Positions 16,608 to 25,630 are shown, numbered from the stretch's first letter. The stretch: DNA of 64,000 nucleotides from Parasphingopyxis algicola (GCF_013378075.1 NZ_CP051131.1:2864501-2928500); one strand, 5' to 3'. Notes: generated by a model from the letters alone, not told the origin. Numbers and translations are program-made.

Positions 16608-17786
16608 ATGGCTACCGCCCCCGATACCAGCCGCCCGCCGATGGACCCGGCCGAAGAACAGGCGCTGCTCGATTCGATCCAGAAATGGATCGACCGCGAG
16701 GTCCGCCCCGTCGTGATGAAGCACGACCATGGCGATATCTGGCCCGAGGAACTGGTAAACCAGATGGCGGAAATGGGCCTGTTCGGCGCGACGATCGGGG
16801 AGGAATATGGCGGCCTGGGCCTGCCCGCGACGACCTATGCCAAGATCGTCGCGCTGATCTCGTCCTACTGGATGGCGATCACCGGCATCTTCAATTCGCA
16901 CCTGATCATGGCGGCGGCCGTCGAGCGGTTCGGCACGCCCGAGCAGAAGGCCAAATGGCTGCCCAAATTCGCGACCGGCGAGATTCGCGGCGGGCTGGCG
17001 CTGACCGAGCCCAATGCCGGCACCGACCTGCAGGCGATCCGGACGACCGCGGTGCGGGACGGCGACGATTATGTCATCAACGGCACCAAGACCTGGATAT
17101 CGAACGGCATTCACGGCTCCTGCTTCGCGCTGCTCGTCAAGACCGACCCCAAGGCCGAGCCGCGCTACACGGGTATGAGCCTGTTCATCGCGCCCAAGCA
17201 GGACGGCTTCACGACCGGCAAGAAGTTCGATAAGCTCGGCTACAAGGCGATCGACAGCGCCGAGCTCGTGTTCGACGACTATCGCATTCCCGCCGCCAAC
17301 CTGATCGGCAGCGTCGAGGGGCAGGGATTTTTCCAGGCGACGGGCGGGCTCGAACTGGGCCGGATCAACGTCGCGGCGCGCGGCGTCGGCATGGCCGAAG
17401 GCGCGCTGCGCATCTCGACCGAATATGCCCAGACGCGCGAGACGATGGGCACGCCAATCGCCAACCACCAGGCGATCCAGCTCAAGCTCGGCGAGATGGT
17501 GACGCGCGCCCGGGCGGCGCGCCTGCTGACGCTCGACGCGGCCGAAGCCTATGATCGCGGCGAACGCTGCGACATGGAGGCCGGCATGGCCAAATATTTC
17601 GCCTCCGAAGCGGCGGTGAAAAACGCCGATGAAGGCATGCGCATCCATGGCGGCTACAGCTATTCGAAGGAATATGAGATCGAGCGCTATTATCGCGACG
17701 CGATGCTGATGTGCATCGGCGAGGGGACGAACGAGATGCAGCGCATGATCATTTCGAAACAATGGGTGAAACGGAACCCGGTGTGA
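16608..17786 (+). CDS. Acyl-CoA dehydrogenase, copy 1
   Basis: This 392-residue flavoprotein has the three-part family layout: helical N-domain (GLFGATIGEEYGGLGLP), beta domain with the FAD/substrate motif LALTEPNAGTDLQAI and WISNGIHG, and C-terminal helices with the RYYRDA segment. The classical catalytic Glu is present in IGEGTNEMQ, the MCAD Glu376 position. It probably oxidises a short or branched acyl-CoA. It is third in the operon after the lyase and MaoC genes and is followed by a repeat element before the CoA-transferase genes. Confidence 0.88.
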   Translation: MATAPDTSRPPMDPAEEQALLDSIQKWIDREVRPVVMKHDHGDIWPEELVNQMAEMGLFGATIGEEYGGLGLPATTYAKIVALISSYWMAITGIFNSHLIMAAAVERFGTPEQKAKWLPKFATGEIRGGLALTEPNAGTDLQAIRTTAVRDGDDYVINGTKTWISNGIHGSCFALLVKTDPKAEPRYTGMSLFIAPKQDGFTTGKKFDKLGYKAIDSAELVFDDYRIPAANLIGSVEGQGFFQATGGLELGRINVAARGVGMAEGALRISTEYAQTRETMGTPIANHQAIQLKLGEMVTRARAARLLTLDAAEAYDRGERCDMEAGMAKYFASEAAVKNADEGMRIHGGYSYSKEYEIERYYRDAMLMCIGEGTNEMQRMIISKQWVKRNPV

Positions 17787-17860
17787 TGACAGCGATGACG
17801 CAAATTTCGGTCAGTGTTGCCAGCTTCTCTCCAACACGGGCAATGCCGGGACGGTGTTTT

Positions 17861-17966
17861 CCGTCATTGCAAGGAGGCCCGAACGTGTTTCGGGGCGACG
17901 CGGCAATCCAGGACCGCAAGCGCACCGCCTGTTGCTCTGGATTGCTTCGCTGCGCTCGCAATGACG
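17861..17966. repeat. Palindromic repeat, GTCATTGC family (copy 1)
   Basis: The element begins CCGTCATTGCAAGGAGG and ends GCTCGCAATGACG, with inner arms GGCAATCCAG and CTGGATTGC. Other copies are at 25416, 30143, 39693 and 41813. It occupies the 229-bp gap between the dehydrogenase and CoA-transferase genes; no gene is seen in the rest of the gap. Confidence 0.85.
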
Positions 17967-18015
17967 AGATCTGGCGCAAAGAGGTAACTGTCCAATCGAA
18001 ATGGGAGGGCGCAAT

Positions 18016-19209
18016 TTGACCCGCGCCCTTCCCCTTGCCGGTTACCGGATCCTCTCCGCCGAACAATATGGCGCGGGCCCCTATGGCACGATGTTCCTCG
18101 CGCAACTGGGCGCCGAAGTCATCAAGATCGAACCGCCAAACGGCGGCGATACGGCCCGGATGGTCGGTCCGCATTTCCTGCGCGAGAATGAAAGCCTCTA
18201 TTTCCAGACGTTCAATCTCAACAAGCGTTCGCTGACTCTCGATCTGCAAAGCGCGGATGGCCAGGAGATTTTCCGCAAATTGGCGATGGATGCGCATGCT
18301 GTCGCCAATAATCTGCGCGGCGACCTGCCCGAGCGGCTGGGGCTCACCTATGACGCGCTGAAAGACGTCAATCCGGCGCTCGTTTGTGCGCATCTCTCCG
18401 CCTATGGCCGCGATAACGAGCGCGCCAAATGGCCGGGTTACGATTATCTGATGCAGGCCGAGGCGGGCTTTCTCTCTCTGACCGGCGAGCCGGATGGCCC
18501 GCCGGTGCGCTTCGGCCTGTCGATGGTCGATTTCATGACCGGGACGATGATGGCGGTCGGCCTGCTCGCCGCGCTGGCCGACGCCGAGCGTTCCGGGATG
18601 GGCCGCGATATCGATGTCGATCTGCTCTCCGCCGCGGCGCACCAGATGAGCTATCCGGGCCTGTGGTACATGAACGAAAATGACGTTACGCCGCGCGCGC
18701 CCAATGGCGCCCACCCGACCGCGACGCCGAGCCAGATGTTCCGCACCGCCGACGGCTGGATGTTCGTAATGGCGCAGCTGCCCAAATTCTGGACGGTGCT
18801 GGTCGAGGAAATCGGGCGCCCCGAACTGGCCGAGGATGCGCGCTTCCGCACGCCCCCCGACCGTCGCGCCAATCGTGACGCGCTGACCGGGGTCCTCGAG
18901 GCGGTTTTTATCGAGCGGCCGACGAACCATTGGGTCGATCTGCTCAAGGGCAAGATGCCGGTGGCGCCGGTCAACAGTCTCGAGGAGGCGATGGACAATC
19001 CTTTCCTCGAAGAGACCGGCATGATCGACCATGTCGACCATCCGGACCGCACAAACATCAAGGTGCTGACCAGCCCGATCAAGGTCGATGGCGAGCGGCT
19101 GCCGACGAGCGCCGGGCCACTGCTCGGCGCGGACAGCGACGATATTCTCGCCGATCTCGGCTATGACGAAGCGGCGATTGCGGACCTCAAACAAAGCGGC
19201 ATCGTATGA
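18016..19209 (+). CDS. CaiB/BaiF-family (class III) CoA-transferase, copy 1
   Basis: I place the start at TTG 18016, seven bases after GGGAGG at 18003-18008; ATG 18001 would overlap that site. The 397-residue protein has the family N-terminus (AEQYGAGPYGTMFLAQLGAE, then VIKIEPP), NLNKRSLTLDL and GYDYLMQAEAGFLSLTG with the catalytic Asp. Class III transferases move CoA between acyl groups through an aspartyl anhydride. A second, diverged copy lies just downstream, so the two may use different acids or form a heterodimer. Confidence 0.85.
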   Translation: MTRALPLAGYRILSAEQYGAGPYGTMFLAQLGAEVIKIEPPNGGDTARMVGPHFLRENESLYFQTFNLNKRSLTLDLQSADGQEIFRKLAMDAHAVANNLRGDLPERLGLTYDALKDVNPALVCAHLSAYGRDNERAKWPGYDYLMQAEAGFLSLTGEPDGPPVRFGLSMVDFMTGTMMAVGLLAALADAERSGMGRDIDVDLLSAAAHQMSYPGLWYMNENDVTPRAPNGAHPTATPSQMFRTADGWMFVMAQLPKFWTVLVEEIGRPELAEDARFRTPPDRRANRDALTGVLEAVFIERPTNHWVDLLKGKMPVAPVNSLEEAMDNPFLEETGMIDHVDHPDRTNIKVLTSPIKVDGERLPTSAGPLLGADSDDILADLGYDEAAIADLKQSGIV

Positions 19210-19230
19210 GCGTTTGGCAGGACTTCCAGA

Positions 19231-19366
19231 AAACCTCCCCTGAAAGGGGAGGGGGACCGGCGCATCCGGTGGAGGGGTGTAGCCGTCAGCGGTTCGCAAT
19301 TCGCCGATGGCTATACCCCTCCGTCAGCCCTGCGGGCTGCCACCTCCCCTCGCAGGGGAAGATTCC
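19231..19366. repeat. CCTCCCCT/AGGGGAGG palindromic repeat
   Basis: Arms ACCTCCCCTGAAAGGGGAGG and CACCTCCCCTCGCAGGGGAA flank GGAGGGGTGTAG and CTATACCCCTCC. The element lies between the two CoA-transferase genes. Its right part creates an apparent in-frame extension of the next gene, which should not be translated. Confidence 0.8.
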
Positions 19367-19387
19367 GGTGGCGGCGCGCTAACCGCC

Positions 19388-20476
19388 ATGGCACAGCTCG
19401 ACGGCATAAAGGTGATCGACCTGTCGCTGTTCCTCCCGGGGCCGATGGCGACGATGATGATGGCCGACCAGGGCGCCGAGGTGATCAAGATCGAGCCGGC
19501 CGCCGGGGACCCGGCACGCCAGATGGCGCCCGAGGAAGCGGGCCAGTCGGTCTGGTTCCGCAATCTCAACCGCGGCAAGCGGAGCATCGTGCTCGATCTC
19601 AAGAGCGAGACCGGCAAGGCGCGGCTGCGCGATCTGGTCGCCGACGCCGATGTCTTCGTCGAGGGCTTCCGCCCCGGCGTGATGCGGCGGCTCGGCTTCG
19701 ATTACGACGCCGTGTCCGCGATCAATCCGCGCATCGTCTATTGCTCGATCTCCGCTTTCGGCCAGGAGGGCGCGATGGCGCATCACCCGGCGCACGACCT
19801 CGCGGTGCAGGCACTGACCGGATTCCTGTCGGTCAATGACGGGGCGGACGGCACGCCCGTCGTCCCCGGCGTACCCTCGGCCGATATGGCGGCCGGGCTG
19901 ACCGCGCTCTCGGCGATCCTGATGGCGCTGATCGGGCGGGAGAAATCGGGCCGCGGCGATTATATCGATGCGACGATGTTCGAGGCGATGCTGCCTTGGT
20001 GCGCGCATATCGCCGGCGGTGCGATCGCGGGCGGCGAACCGCCGCGCTCACAATCGCAACGCTCGCTCGGCGGCGCGGCTTTCTACAATGTCTATGCGAC
20101 GCAGGACGGGCGGCATGTCGCGCTCGGCGCGCGCGAGATGAAATTCGTGCGGAACCTGCTCGCCGCGCTCGACCGGCCGGACCTCATCCCGCTCGGCGAG
20201 GCCGAGGCCGGCGAACCTCAGGCCGAACTGCGCGCCTTTCTGGCGGAGATCTTCGCGACCAAAACGCGGGACGAATGGGTCGTATGGTTCGCCGACAAGG
20301 ATGTCGCCTTTTCGCCCGTCCTCGATTTCCGCGAGGCGCTGGACAGCGATCTCGTCGCCGAACGCGGCATGCTGGTCGAGATGGATGGCGCGCATCAGAT
20401 CGCGCCCGCGATCCGGTTCAGGAATATGCCCGGTAGTCCGCCCGGCCCCGCGCCCGAACTGGACGAGCACGGATGA
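19388..20476 (+). CDS. CaiB/BaiF-family (class III) CoA-transferase, copy 2
   Basis: The start is taken at ATG 19388, where homology begins (MAQLDGIKVIDLSLFLPGPM); an open extension to 19307 is repeat-derived. No strong Shine-Dalgarno sequence precedes it, perhaps because the repeat displaced it. The 362-residue protein shows ADQGAEVIKIEP, NLNRGKRSIVLDL and HDLAVQALTGFLSV with the catalytic Asp. It is shorter than copy 1 and clearly diverged. It converges with the GntR gene eight bases away. Confidence 0.83.
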   Translation: MAQLDGIKVIDLSLFLPGPMATMMMADQGAEVIKIEPAAGDPARQMAPEEAGQSVWFRNLNRGKRSIVLDLKSETGKARLRDLVADADVFVEGFRPGVMRRLGFDYDAVSAINPRIVYCSISAFGQEGAMAHHPAHDLAVQALTGFLSVNDGADGTPVVPGVPSADMAAGLTALSAILMALIGREKSGRGDYIDATMFEAMLPWCAHIAGGAIAGGEPPRSQSQRSLGGAAFYNVYATQDGRHVALGAREMKFVRNLLAALDRPDLIPLGEAEAGEPQAELRAFLAEIFATKTRDEWVVWFADKDVAFSPVLDFREALDSDLVAERGMLVEMDGAHQIAPAIRFRNMPGSPPGPAPELDEHG

Positions 20477-20484
20477 GCAGCGGG

Positions 20485-21222
20485 TCAGCCCTCGGCGTCG
20501 ATATGCATCGAATAGGCGAACCGGTCGCCGGGATGATGGCTGGCCGAAATCTCGAAGATCCGGTTCTTCGCGTCGCGATAGGCGCGCAGGATACGCAAGG
20601 TCGGCGCGCGTCGCGAAATGCCGAGCGCCTTGGCGATGTCCGCGCTGGCGCCGACCGCCTGGATATCCTGCGTGACATGGGCCACCTTGACCCCGGCCAG
20701 CTCCTCCAGCTGGCGGAAGATCGTGACCTGGGACGAGCGGATCTCGGCAGCCGCTTCGGCATAGTCGCCATGGACATAGGCGTCGGTGATCGCGATCGGC
20801 TTGGGGTCGCCGAGCCGCGTGCGAACGCCCTGAAACTGGAACCAGTCGCCGCTCGTGTCGCCGCTGACATGATCGGCGATGCGCCGCGGCAGGGCCGTCA
20901 GGCCGACCGGTTTGAAATCATATTGCGTGTCGCGCGCATATTGCAGCAGCTCGCCGACATTGGAGAGCGGCTGGTGCAGCGTGCCGCCGCGCGCCGCCGC
21001 CGGCTGGATGATCGTGCCGGACCCGCGTTTCCTCTGGATCAGCCCCTCGGCGACCAGCCGCCGCAGCGCCTCGCGCACCGTATAGCGGCTCACCCCATGT
21101 TCGCGGCACAGCTCGGTCTCGGTCGGAAACTGGCCTTCCTCGCTCAGATCGCCGCGCAGGATCGCCGCGCGCAGCGAATCGGCGAGCTGGACGTAGCGGG
21201 GCTTGGCGGCGGTGTCGGACAA
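20485..21222 (-). CDS. GntR/HutC-family transcriptional regulator (HTH + UTRA)
   Basis: This 245-residue protein has an N-terminal winged helix (about 10-75: FPTETELCREHGVSRYTVRE, then ALRRLVAEGLIQRKRGSGT) and a UTRA ligand-binding domain (about 95-240). HutC-type repressors release DNA on binding a pathway metabolite. The start is TTG at 21222. The sequence over that codon, TTGTCCGACA, is a shortened relative of the regional operator TTTGTCCGGACAAA, which hints at autoregulation. It is the only regulator of this type in the region and the best candidate for the five palindromes. The ligand is unknown. Confidence 0.88.
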   Translation of the reverse strand: MSDTAAKPRYVQLADSLRAAILRGDLSEEGQFPTETELCREHGVSRYTVREALRRLVAEGLIQRKRGSGTIIQPAAARGGTLHQPLSNVGELLQYARDTQYDFKPVGLTALPRRIADHVSGDTSGDWFQFQGVRTRLGDPKPIAITDAYVHGDYAEAAAEIRSSQVTIFRQLEELAGVKVAHVTQDIQAVGASADIAKALGISRRAPTLRILRAYRDAKNRIFEISASHHPGDRFAYSMHIDAEG

Positions 21223-21263
21223 GTAGGCGTTCCTTTGCGGCTTCGGGCCGGAGCGGTGGCTGT

Positions 21264-22490
21264 ATGAGCGAACCGCTTCTGGCGCAACTTTCGGAAAGAC
21301 TAGCGCGGCCCGTCGGCGAAAGCGATAGGCAGCGCGCCCGGCTCCACCTGCTCGACTGGCTGGCCTGTGTGGCGGGGGGCCGGGAGAGTGCGGTTTCGAG
21401 ACTCTTCGCGAGAATATTACCGGGATATCCGGTCACCGCGGCCATGGTCTCGAATCTGCTCGAAATGGACGATGTGCATCGCACAGCCCTTCTCCACCCC
21501 GGGCCGGTGATCTGGGGTGCGGTTTTCTCGATGTCTTCAGAAACAATGGTTGGCGCGCTCGACGATGCGGTGCGTGGCTATGAGGCGATGATTGCGATCG
21601 GTGCGGCGCTGGACGACCATCACTACAGCCATTGGCACCCGACAGCGACGGCCGGTGTTTTCGGCGCCGCGGCCGCCGCCGGCTCTTATTGGGACTTGGA
21701 TCGCGACAGCATGGTTTGGGCTTTGGCCAACGCCGGTTCCGTCGCCGGTGGCCTATGGCATATGCGCCACGACGATGTGATGACCAAGCAATGGCATGTC
21801 GCCAACGCGATCCGCGTCGGTAACGATACGGCATGGATGGCGATGGACGGCCTCACCGGCCCGGCTGCGCTGCTCGAGGGCCCGCAGGGCCTGTTCGAAG
21901 CCATGACGCAAGAACCCGGCCCGCTGGCCGATAATGGCGATAGCTGGCTCATCCATCAGGTCAGCTTCAAGCCCTTCGCGGCCTGCCGCCACGCGCATCC
22001 CGCGATCGATGCAGCGATAGAGTTGCGCAAGGCCGGCGAGCTCCAGCCGCCTTTCCATGTCGAAACCTATGCCGATGCGCTGGCCTTTTGCGACCGGCCT
22101 GATCCGGTGACCGAACTGGATGCAAAATTCTCACTCCAACATGCGGTAGCGGTCGTCGCCGATGGGCGGAAAGCCGAGCCGGCGGACTTCACCGAAGAGG
22201 CGATAGCCGCGCTGGCCGATCTCCGCGCGCAGGTGACCGTGGCCGAAGATCCTGAGATCACCGCCCGCTATCCGGCGCATTACGGCGTGCGGGTGAACGG
22301 GCTGGAACTGATCGATACGCTTGGCGACCCGGAACGGCCGGTGGACGAGGACGCGATCATCGCCAAGATGCACAGCCTTGCCGAGTGGGGCGGATTGAAA
22401 GCCAGCGACGCGGAAAAGGCTGTCGATGTCGCGCTGGAAGGCGACAATGTCATCGCAGTACATGATCTGCTCCAGGAATGGCTGACATGA
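21264..22490 (+). CDS. MmgE/PrpD-family protein, copy 1
   Basis: This 408-residue protein resembles the MmgE/PrpD (2-methylcitrate dehydratase-like) family: LHLLDWLACVAGG, NLLEMDDVHRTALLHPGPV, YEAMIAIGAALDDHHYSHWH and VSFKPFAACRHAHPAIDA. The family dehydrates or isomerises tricarboxylate-like and related acids, and many members have unknown substrates. It is divergent from the GntR gene with a 41-bp gap, and its stop overlaps the start of a second MmgE/PrpD gene by ATGA. The pair probably forms one enzyme or a heteromer. Confidence 0.8.
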   Translation: MSEPLLAQLSERLARPVGESDRQRARLHLLDWLACVAGGRESAVSRLFARILPGYPVTAAMVSNLLEMDDVHRTALLHPGPVIWGAVFSMSSETMVGALDDAVRGYEAMIAIGAALDDHHYSHWHPTATAGVFGAAAAAGSYWDLDRDSMVWALANAGSVAGGLWHMRHDDVMTKQWHVANAIRVGNDTAWMAMDGLTGPAALLEGPQGLFEAMTQEPGPLADNGDSWLIHQVSFKPFAACRHAHPAIDAAIELRKAGELQPPFHVETYADALAFCDRPDPVTELDAKFSLQHAVAVVADGRKAEPADFTEEAIAALADLRAQVTVAEDPEITARYPAHYGVRVNGLELIDTLGDPERPVDEDAIIAKMHSLAEWGGLKASDAEKAVDVALEGDNVIAVHDLLQEWLT

Positions 22491-23896
22491 CCGCGACCCA
22501 GCACCTTCTCGATTTTGCCGCGGCCGATCACCGGCTGCCCGATAGCGCCCGCGAAGCGGCGCTCCGGCTGTTGGCCGATACCCTGGCGGGCGGCGCGGCG
22601 GGCGCGGCGTCCGACGAAGCGCGGCATATGCTGGCCGCGGTGCGCGGCTGGGGCGAGGGCGATGCGTCGCGCCTGCTCGGCTTTCCTCCACCCGCTCACC
22701 CTGAGCTTGTCGAAGGGTCGTCCTGTTCTTTCGGGCAAGAAAAGGACAGGGCTTCGACGGGCTCAGCCCCAGCGGATCATTTTGAACATGCGCGCCTGCC
22801 CGCACCGTCTGCCGCCTGGTTCAACGGCTTTGCGATCCATTGTCTCGAATGGGATGCGGTGCACGAGCCGGCGGTGGTCCATGCTCTGTCGGTCGTCACG
22901 GCGGCGTTGATCGCGGCGTCGGATCGCAAGGGCGGCAGCGATCCCGACGCATTTCTCGCGGCGCTCGCGGTCGGCGTCGATATCGCGAGCGGCATGGGCG
23001 TCGCGGCGACCGGCGCGATGTCTTTTTTCCGCCCCGCCACGGCGGGCGTGATCGGCGCGGCGCTGGCGGTCGCGCGCCTCGAAGGCCTGCCGTCGGATCG
23101 TTTCGCCGATGTCCTGGGAATCGCTTATTCGCAGGCCGCGGGCACGATGCAGGCGCATGTTGAGGCCTCGGTCGCGCTCCCGCTGCAGATCGCCCATGCT
23201 GCGCGCGCCGCGATCACGGCCGTCGATCTCGCCAGGGCCGGGATGGACGGGCGGCATAACGCGCTCGAAGGCCCGTTCGGCTATTTCACTCTCTTCGAGC
23301 CGGGCGATCTGCGCCGTTACACCGACAGCATCGGCGAACGCTGGCTGATCGAAGAGGTCAGCACCAAGCCCTTCCCATCGGGACGGGCCAGCCATGGCGT
23401 GCTCGGCACGATCGACGATCTGCTGCGCTCAGGCGAGCTCGAGCCGGCGGCCGTCGCAAGCGTCGATGTCGCCGCCCCGCCGCTGATCAACCGGCTCGTC
23501 GGGCGGCCTTACAAGCCGGACATGGCGCCGAGCTATGCGCGGCTCTGCCTGCCGTTCCTCGTGCCGCTGCTGCTGCGCGACGGCATCGTCAATCCGGCCT
23601 GTTTCACCGCCGACCAGTTCGCCGATCCCGCGCTCGCGGCGCTGGGCGACAAGGTCACCGTCCGGCTGAACGATAATCCCGATCCGAACGCGCTCGCGCC
23701 GCAGCAGCTGACGATCATGCTGAAAAATGGCGGCCATATCGCCCGCCAGATCACCGGCAATCTCGGCAGTCCCGCAGCGCCGATGAGCGCCGACCAGACC
23801 AAGGCGAAATATGATCTCTGCCGCGTGCTCGCTTCACCCGATGCGGATGCGCGGCTCTTCGACGACCCCTTACTCTATGCAACGGACCCGCAATGA
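22487..23896 (+). CDS. MmgE/PrpD-family protein, copy 2, with repeat-derived insert
   Basis: Start at 22487 (ATGA overlap with copy 1); ATG 22478 is an alternative. The 469-residue protein has LRLLADTLAGGAAG, FAIHCLEWDAVHEPAVVHAL and VSTKPFPSGRASHGVLG, matching family blocks. Residues about 68-97 are encoded by a palindromic repeat element (22691-22776) that keeps the reading frame and adds a peptide with HPELVEGSS and RASTGSAP. The insert lies in a region before the conserved active-site block, perhaps a surface loop. It overlaps the CoA ligase gene at its end. Confidence 0.8.
   Translation: MTATQHLLDFAAADHRLPDSAREAALRLLADTLAGGAAGAASDEARHMLAAVRGWGEGDASRLLGFPPPAHPELVEGSSCSFGQEKDRASTGSAPADHFEHARLPAPSAAWFNGFAIHCLEWDAVHEPAVVHALSVVTAALIAASDRKGGSDPDAFLAALAVGVDIASGMGVAATGAMSFFRPATAGVIGAALAVARLEGLPSDRFADVLGIAYSQAAGTMQAHVEASVALPLQIAHAARAAITAVDLARAGMDGRHNALEGPFGYFTLFEPGDLRRYTDSIGERWLIEEVSTKPFPSGRASHGVLGTIDDLLRSGELEPAAVASVDVAAPPLINRLVGRPYKPDMAPSYARLCLPFLVPLLLRDGIVNPACFTADQFADPALAALGDKVTVRLNDNPDPNALAPQQLTIMLKNGGHIARQITGNLGSPAAPMSADQTKAKYDLCRVLASPDADARLFDDPLLYATDPQ
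22691..22776. repeat. Palindromic repeat, CTGAGC-TGTCGAAG family (copy 2, inside a gene)
   Basis: Arms CACCCTGAGCTTGTCGAAGG and GGGCTTCGACGGGCTCAGCC match the element at 7181-7268. It is inside the second MmgE/PrpD gene and adds about 29 in-frame codons without a stop. Confidence 0.82.
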
Positions 23897-25254
23897 GCTT
23901 TCCCACCTATTTCGAGGCCTTCGACGCCAGGCAGATGCTGGCCGATTATCCGGTCGGCGAGGAATTCGTCTCCCGCTACACGGCGATGTCGCGCGACGAA
24001 TTGCACGCGATTCAGGATGCGCAGTTTCGCAGGCTCATGAAACGCGGCTGGGAGATTCCCTTCTACCGGCGGCTCTGGGGCGACAAGGGCATCGAGCCCG
24101 GCGATATCGGCGGGCTCGCGGACATCGCCAAGCTGCCGGTGTACGACAAGACGGACCTCATGGCCTCGGTCAACGATCATCCGCCCTATGGCGATTTCGA
24201 CGGGCGCGGCGACAATCCCGTCGTTTTCCACACGACGAGCGGGACGACTGGCCGCCCCCAGCCGCTGATGTTCGGGCCCAAGGGCCGCGAGGTGACCAAC
24301 CTGCTCGTCGGCCGTATGTATCGCTGGATGGGCTTGCAGTCGGACGATGTGATCCAGTCGGTCTACGGCCATGGCATGATCAATGGCGGCCATTATATCC
24401 GCGAAGCCGTGACGCATTTCACCAATTCGCTGTTCCTGAGCGCGGGCACCGGCATCGAGACCCGCTCGGTCAATCAGGTCAATCTGATGGCCGATTTCGG
24501 CGTCACCGTTATGGTCGGTTTCGTCGATTATGTCCGCAAGCTCGCAGAGGTCGCCGAAGCCGAAAAGCTGTTTGACCGCATCAAGCTGCGCATGATCATC
24601 GGCCATCTCGGCACCGAGGATCGCGCATCGACCGAGGACGCCTGGCACGGGGCCAAGGCCTATGACTGGTACGGCGTCGGCGATACCGGCTCGATCGCGG
24701 GCGAGGGACCGGACCGCAACGGATTGTACGTCTGGGAGGACGCGCAATATCTGGAGCTGCTCGACGTCGATACCGGCGCGCCCGTGGCGGCGGGCGAGAC
24801 CGGCGACATGGTCGTAACCTGCCTGTTCAAGGACGATATCGCGCCCTGCATCCGCTTCAACACGCATGACGTGACCGAGGAGCTGACGGGCGCCAACGAT
24901 ACCGGCATGGTCTTCAAGCGCATCTCGGGCTTCAAGGGCCGCAGCGATAATATGGTCAAGCTGCGCGGCATCAACATCTTTCCGCATGCGATCGGCGCGC
25001 TGATCGAGAATCGGGGGGATCTGACCGGCGAATATGTCTGCCGTGTGACCCGCGACGAAAACGGCAAGGATCATATGCGGGTCGTAATGGAAAGCCGGGG
25101 CGGCACGGATCGGGACGAGATCGGCGAAATCCTGAAACGCGGCCTCGGTATCGAGATCGATCTCGACATGGTCGGCGTCGGCGACACCGCTAAGGACACG
25201 CAGATCGACGTCCGGCAAAAACCGATCCGCCTGATCGACGAGAGGAAACTGTGA
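23893..25254 (+). CDS. Phenylacetate-CoA ligase-like acyl-CoA synthetase
   Basis: This 453-residue ANL-superfamily enzyme resembles PaaK. It has the ATP loop HTTSGTTGRPQPLMFG, YDWYGVGDTGSIAGEG, the hinge region with FKGRSDNMVKLRGINIFPHA, and a short C-terminal domain. It should adenylate an acid, probably aromatic or cyclic, and transfer it to CoA. The start overlaps the preceding MmgE/PrpD stop (ATGA). It likely supplies the CoA ester used by the transferases, dehydrogenase and hydratases of the region. The substrate is not determined by sequence alone. Confidence 0.85.
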   Translation: MSFPTYFEAFDARQMLADYPVGEEFVSRYTAMSRDELHAIQDAQFRRLMKRGWEIPFYRRLWGDKGIEPGDIGGLADIAKLPVYDKTDLMASVNDHPPYGDFDGRGDNPVVFHTTSGTTGRPQPLMFGPKGREVTNLLVGRMYRWMGLQSDDVIQSVYGHGMINGGHYIREAVTHFTNSLFLSAGTGIETRSVNQVNLMADFGVTVMVGFVDYVRKLAEVAEAEKLFDRIKLRMIIGHLGTEDRASTEDAWHGAKAYDWYGVGDTGSIAGEGPDRNGLYVWEDAQYLELLDVDTGAPVAAGETGDMVVTCLFKDDIAPCIRFNTHDVTEELTGANDTGMVFKRISGFKGRSDNMVKLRGINIFPHAIGALIENRGDLTGEYVCRVTRDENGKDHMRVVMESRGGTDRDEIGEILKRGLGIEIDLDMVGVGDTAKDTQIDVRQKPIRLIDERKL

Positions 25255-25370
25255 TGCTGCACTTTGGCCAGTACAGTTTTTGCTTTCACCGTCACCCTGA
25301 ACCTGTTTCAGCATCCATTTCTCAGCCTGCGAGGTCGGCGTCGACGGAGAAACGGACCCTGAAACAGGTT

Positions 25371-25556
25371 GGTGCCTATCCCCTTGCGACAAGGAAGCGG
25401 CTGATAAGCCTTCCCCGTCATTGCGAGGAGGTCCGAGCTTGTCTCGGGCCGACGCGGCAATCCAGAGCTACAAGTGCATCGCTTGTCCGCCCTGGATTGC
25501 TTCGTCGCCTACGGCTCCTCGCAATGACGAACCCTTGTCGCAAGGGGATAACAGCC
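25371..25556. mobile_element. MITE-like insertion with 9-bp target duplication
   Basis: The 186-bp segment is bounded by direct repeats AAACAGGTT at 25362-25370 and 25557-25565. Its ends are inverted repeats: GGTGCC then TATCCCCTTGCGACAAGG on the left; CCTTGTCGCAAGGGGATA then ACAGCC on the right, 20 of 24 positions paired. Removing it and one direct repeat restores the host palindrome. It contains a GTCATTGCGAG repeat (25416-25529). No transposase is encoded. Confidence 0.75.
25416..25529. repeat. Palindromic repeat, GTCATTGC family (copy 2)
   Basis: Begins CGTCATTGCGAGGAGG and ends GCTCCTCGCAATGACG, with GGCAATCCAG and CTGGATTGC inside. It is nested within the MITE-like element at 25371-25556. 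Confidence 0.85.
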
Positions 25557-25630
25557 AAACAGGTTCAGGGTGACGAAGCTGGAATTCAGCGTCGCTCGTT
25601 CCCAAGCCATACAAAGGGAACTGACGGCCC

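Larger units (their letters stand above)
25290..25575. repeat. CCTGAAC-GTTTCAG palindromic repeat, interrupted
   Basis: The left half begins CGTCACCCTGAACCTGTTTC and the right half ends AAACAGGTTCAGGGTGACG. The halves are separated by a 186-bp insertion at 25371-25556. An uninterrupted relative is at 33792-33883. The 376-bp gap between the ligase and amidase genes holds only these repeats. Confidence 0.82.
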
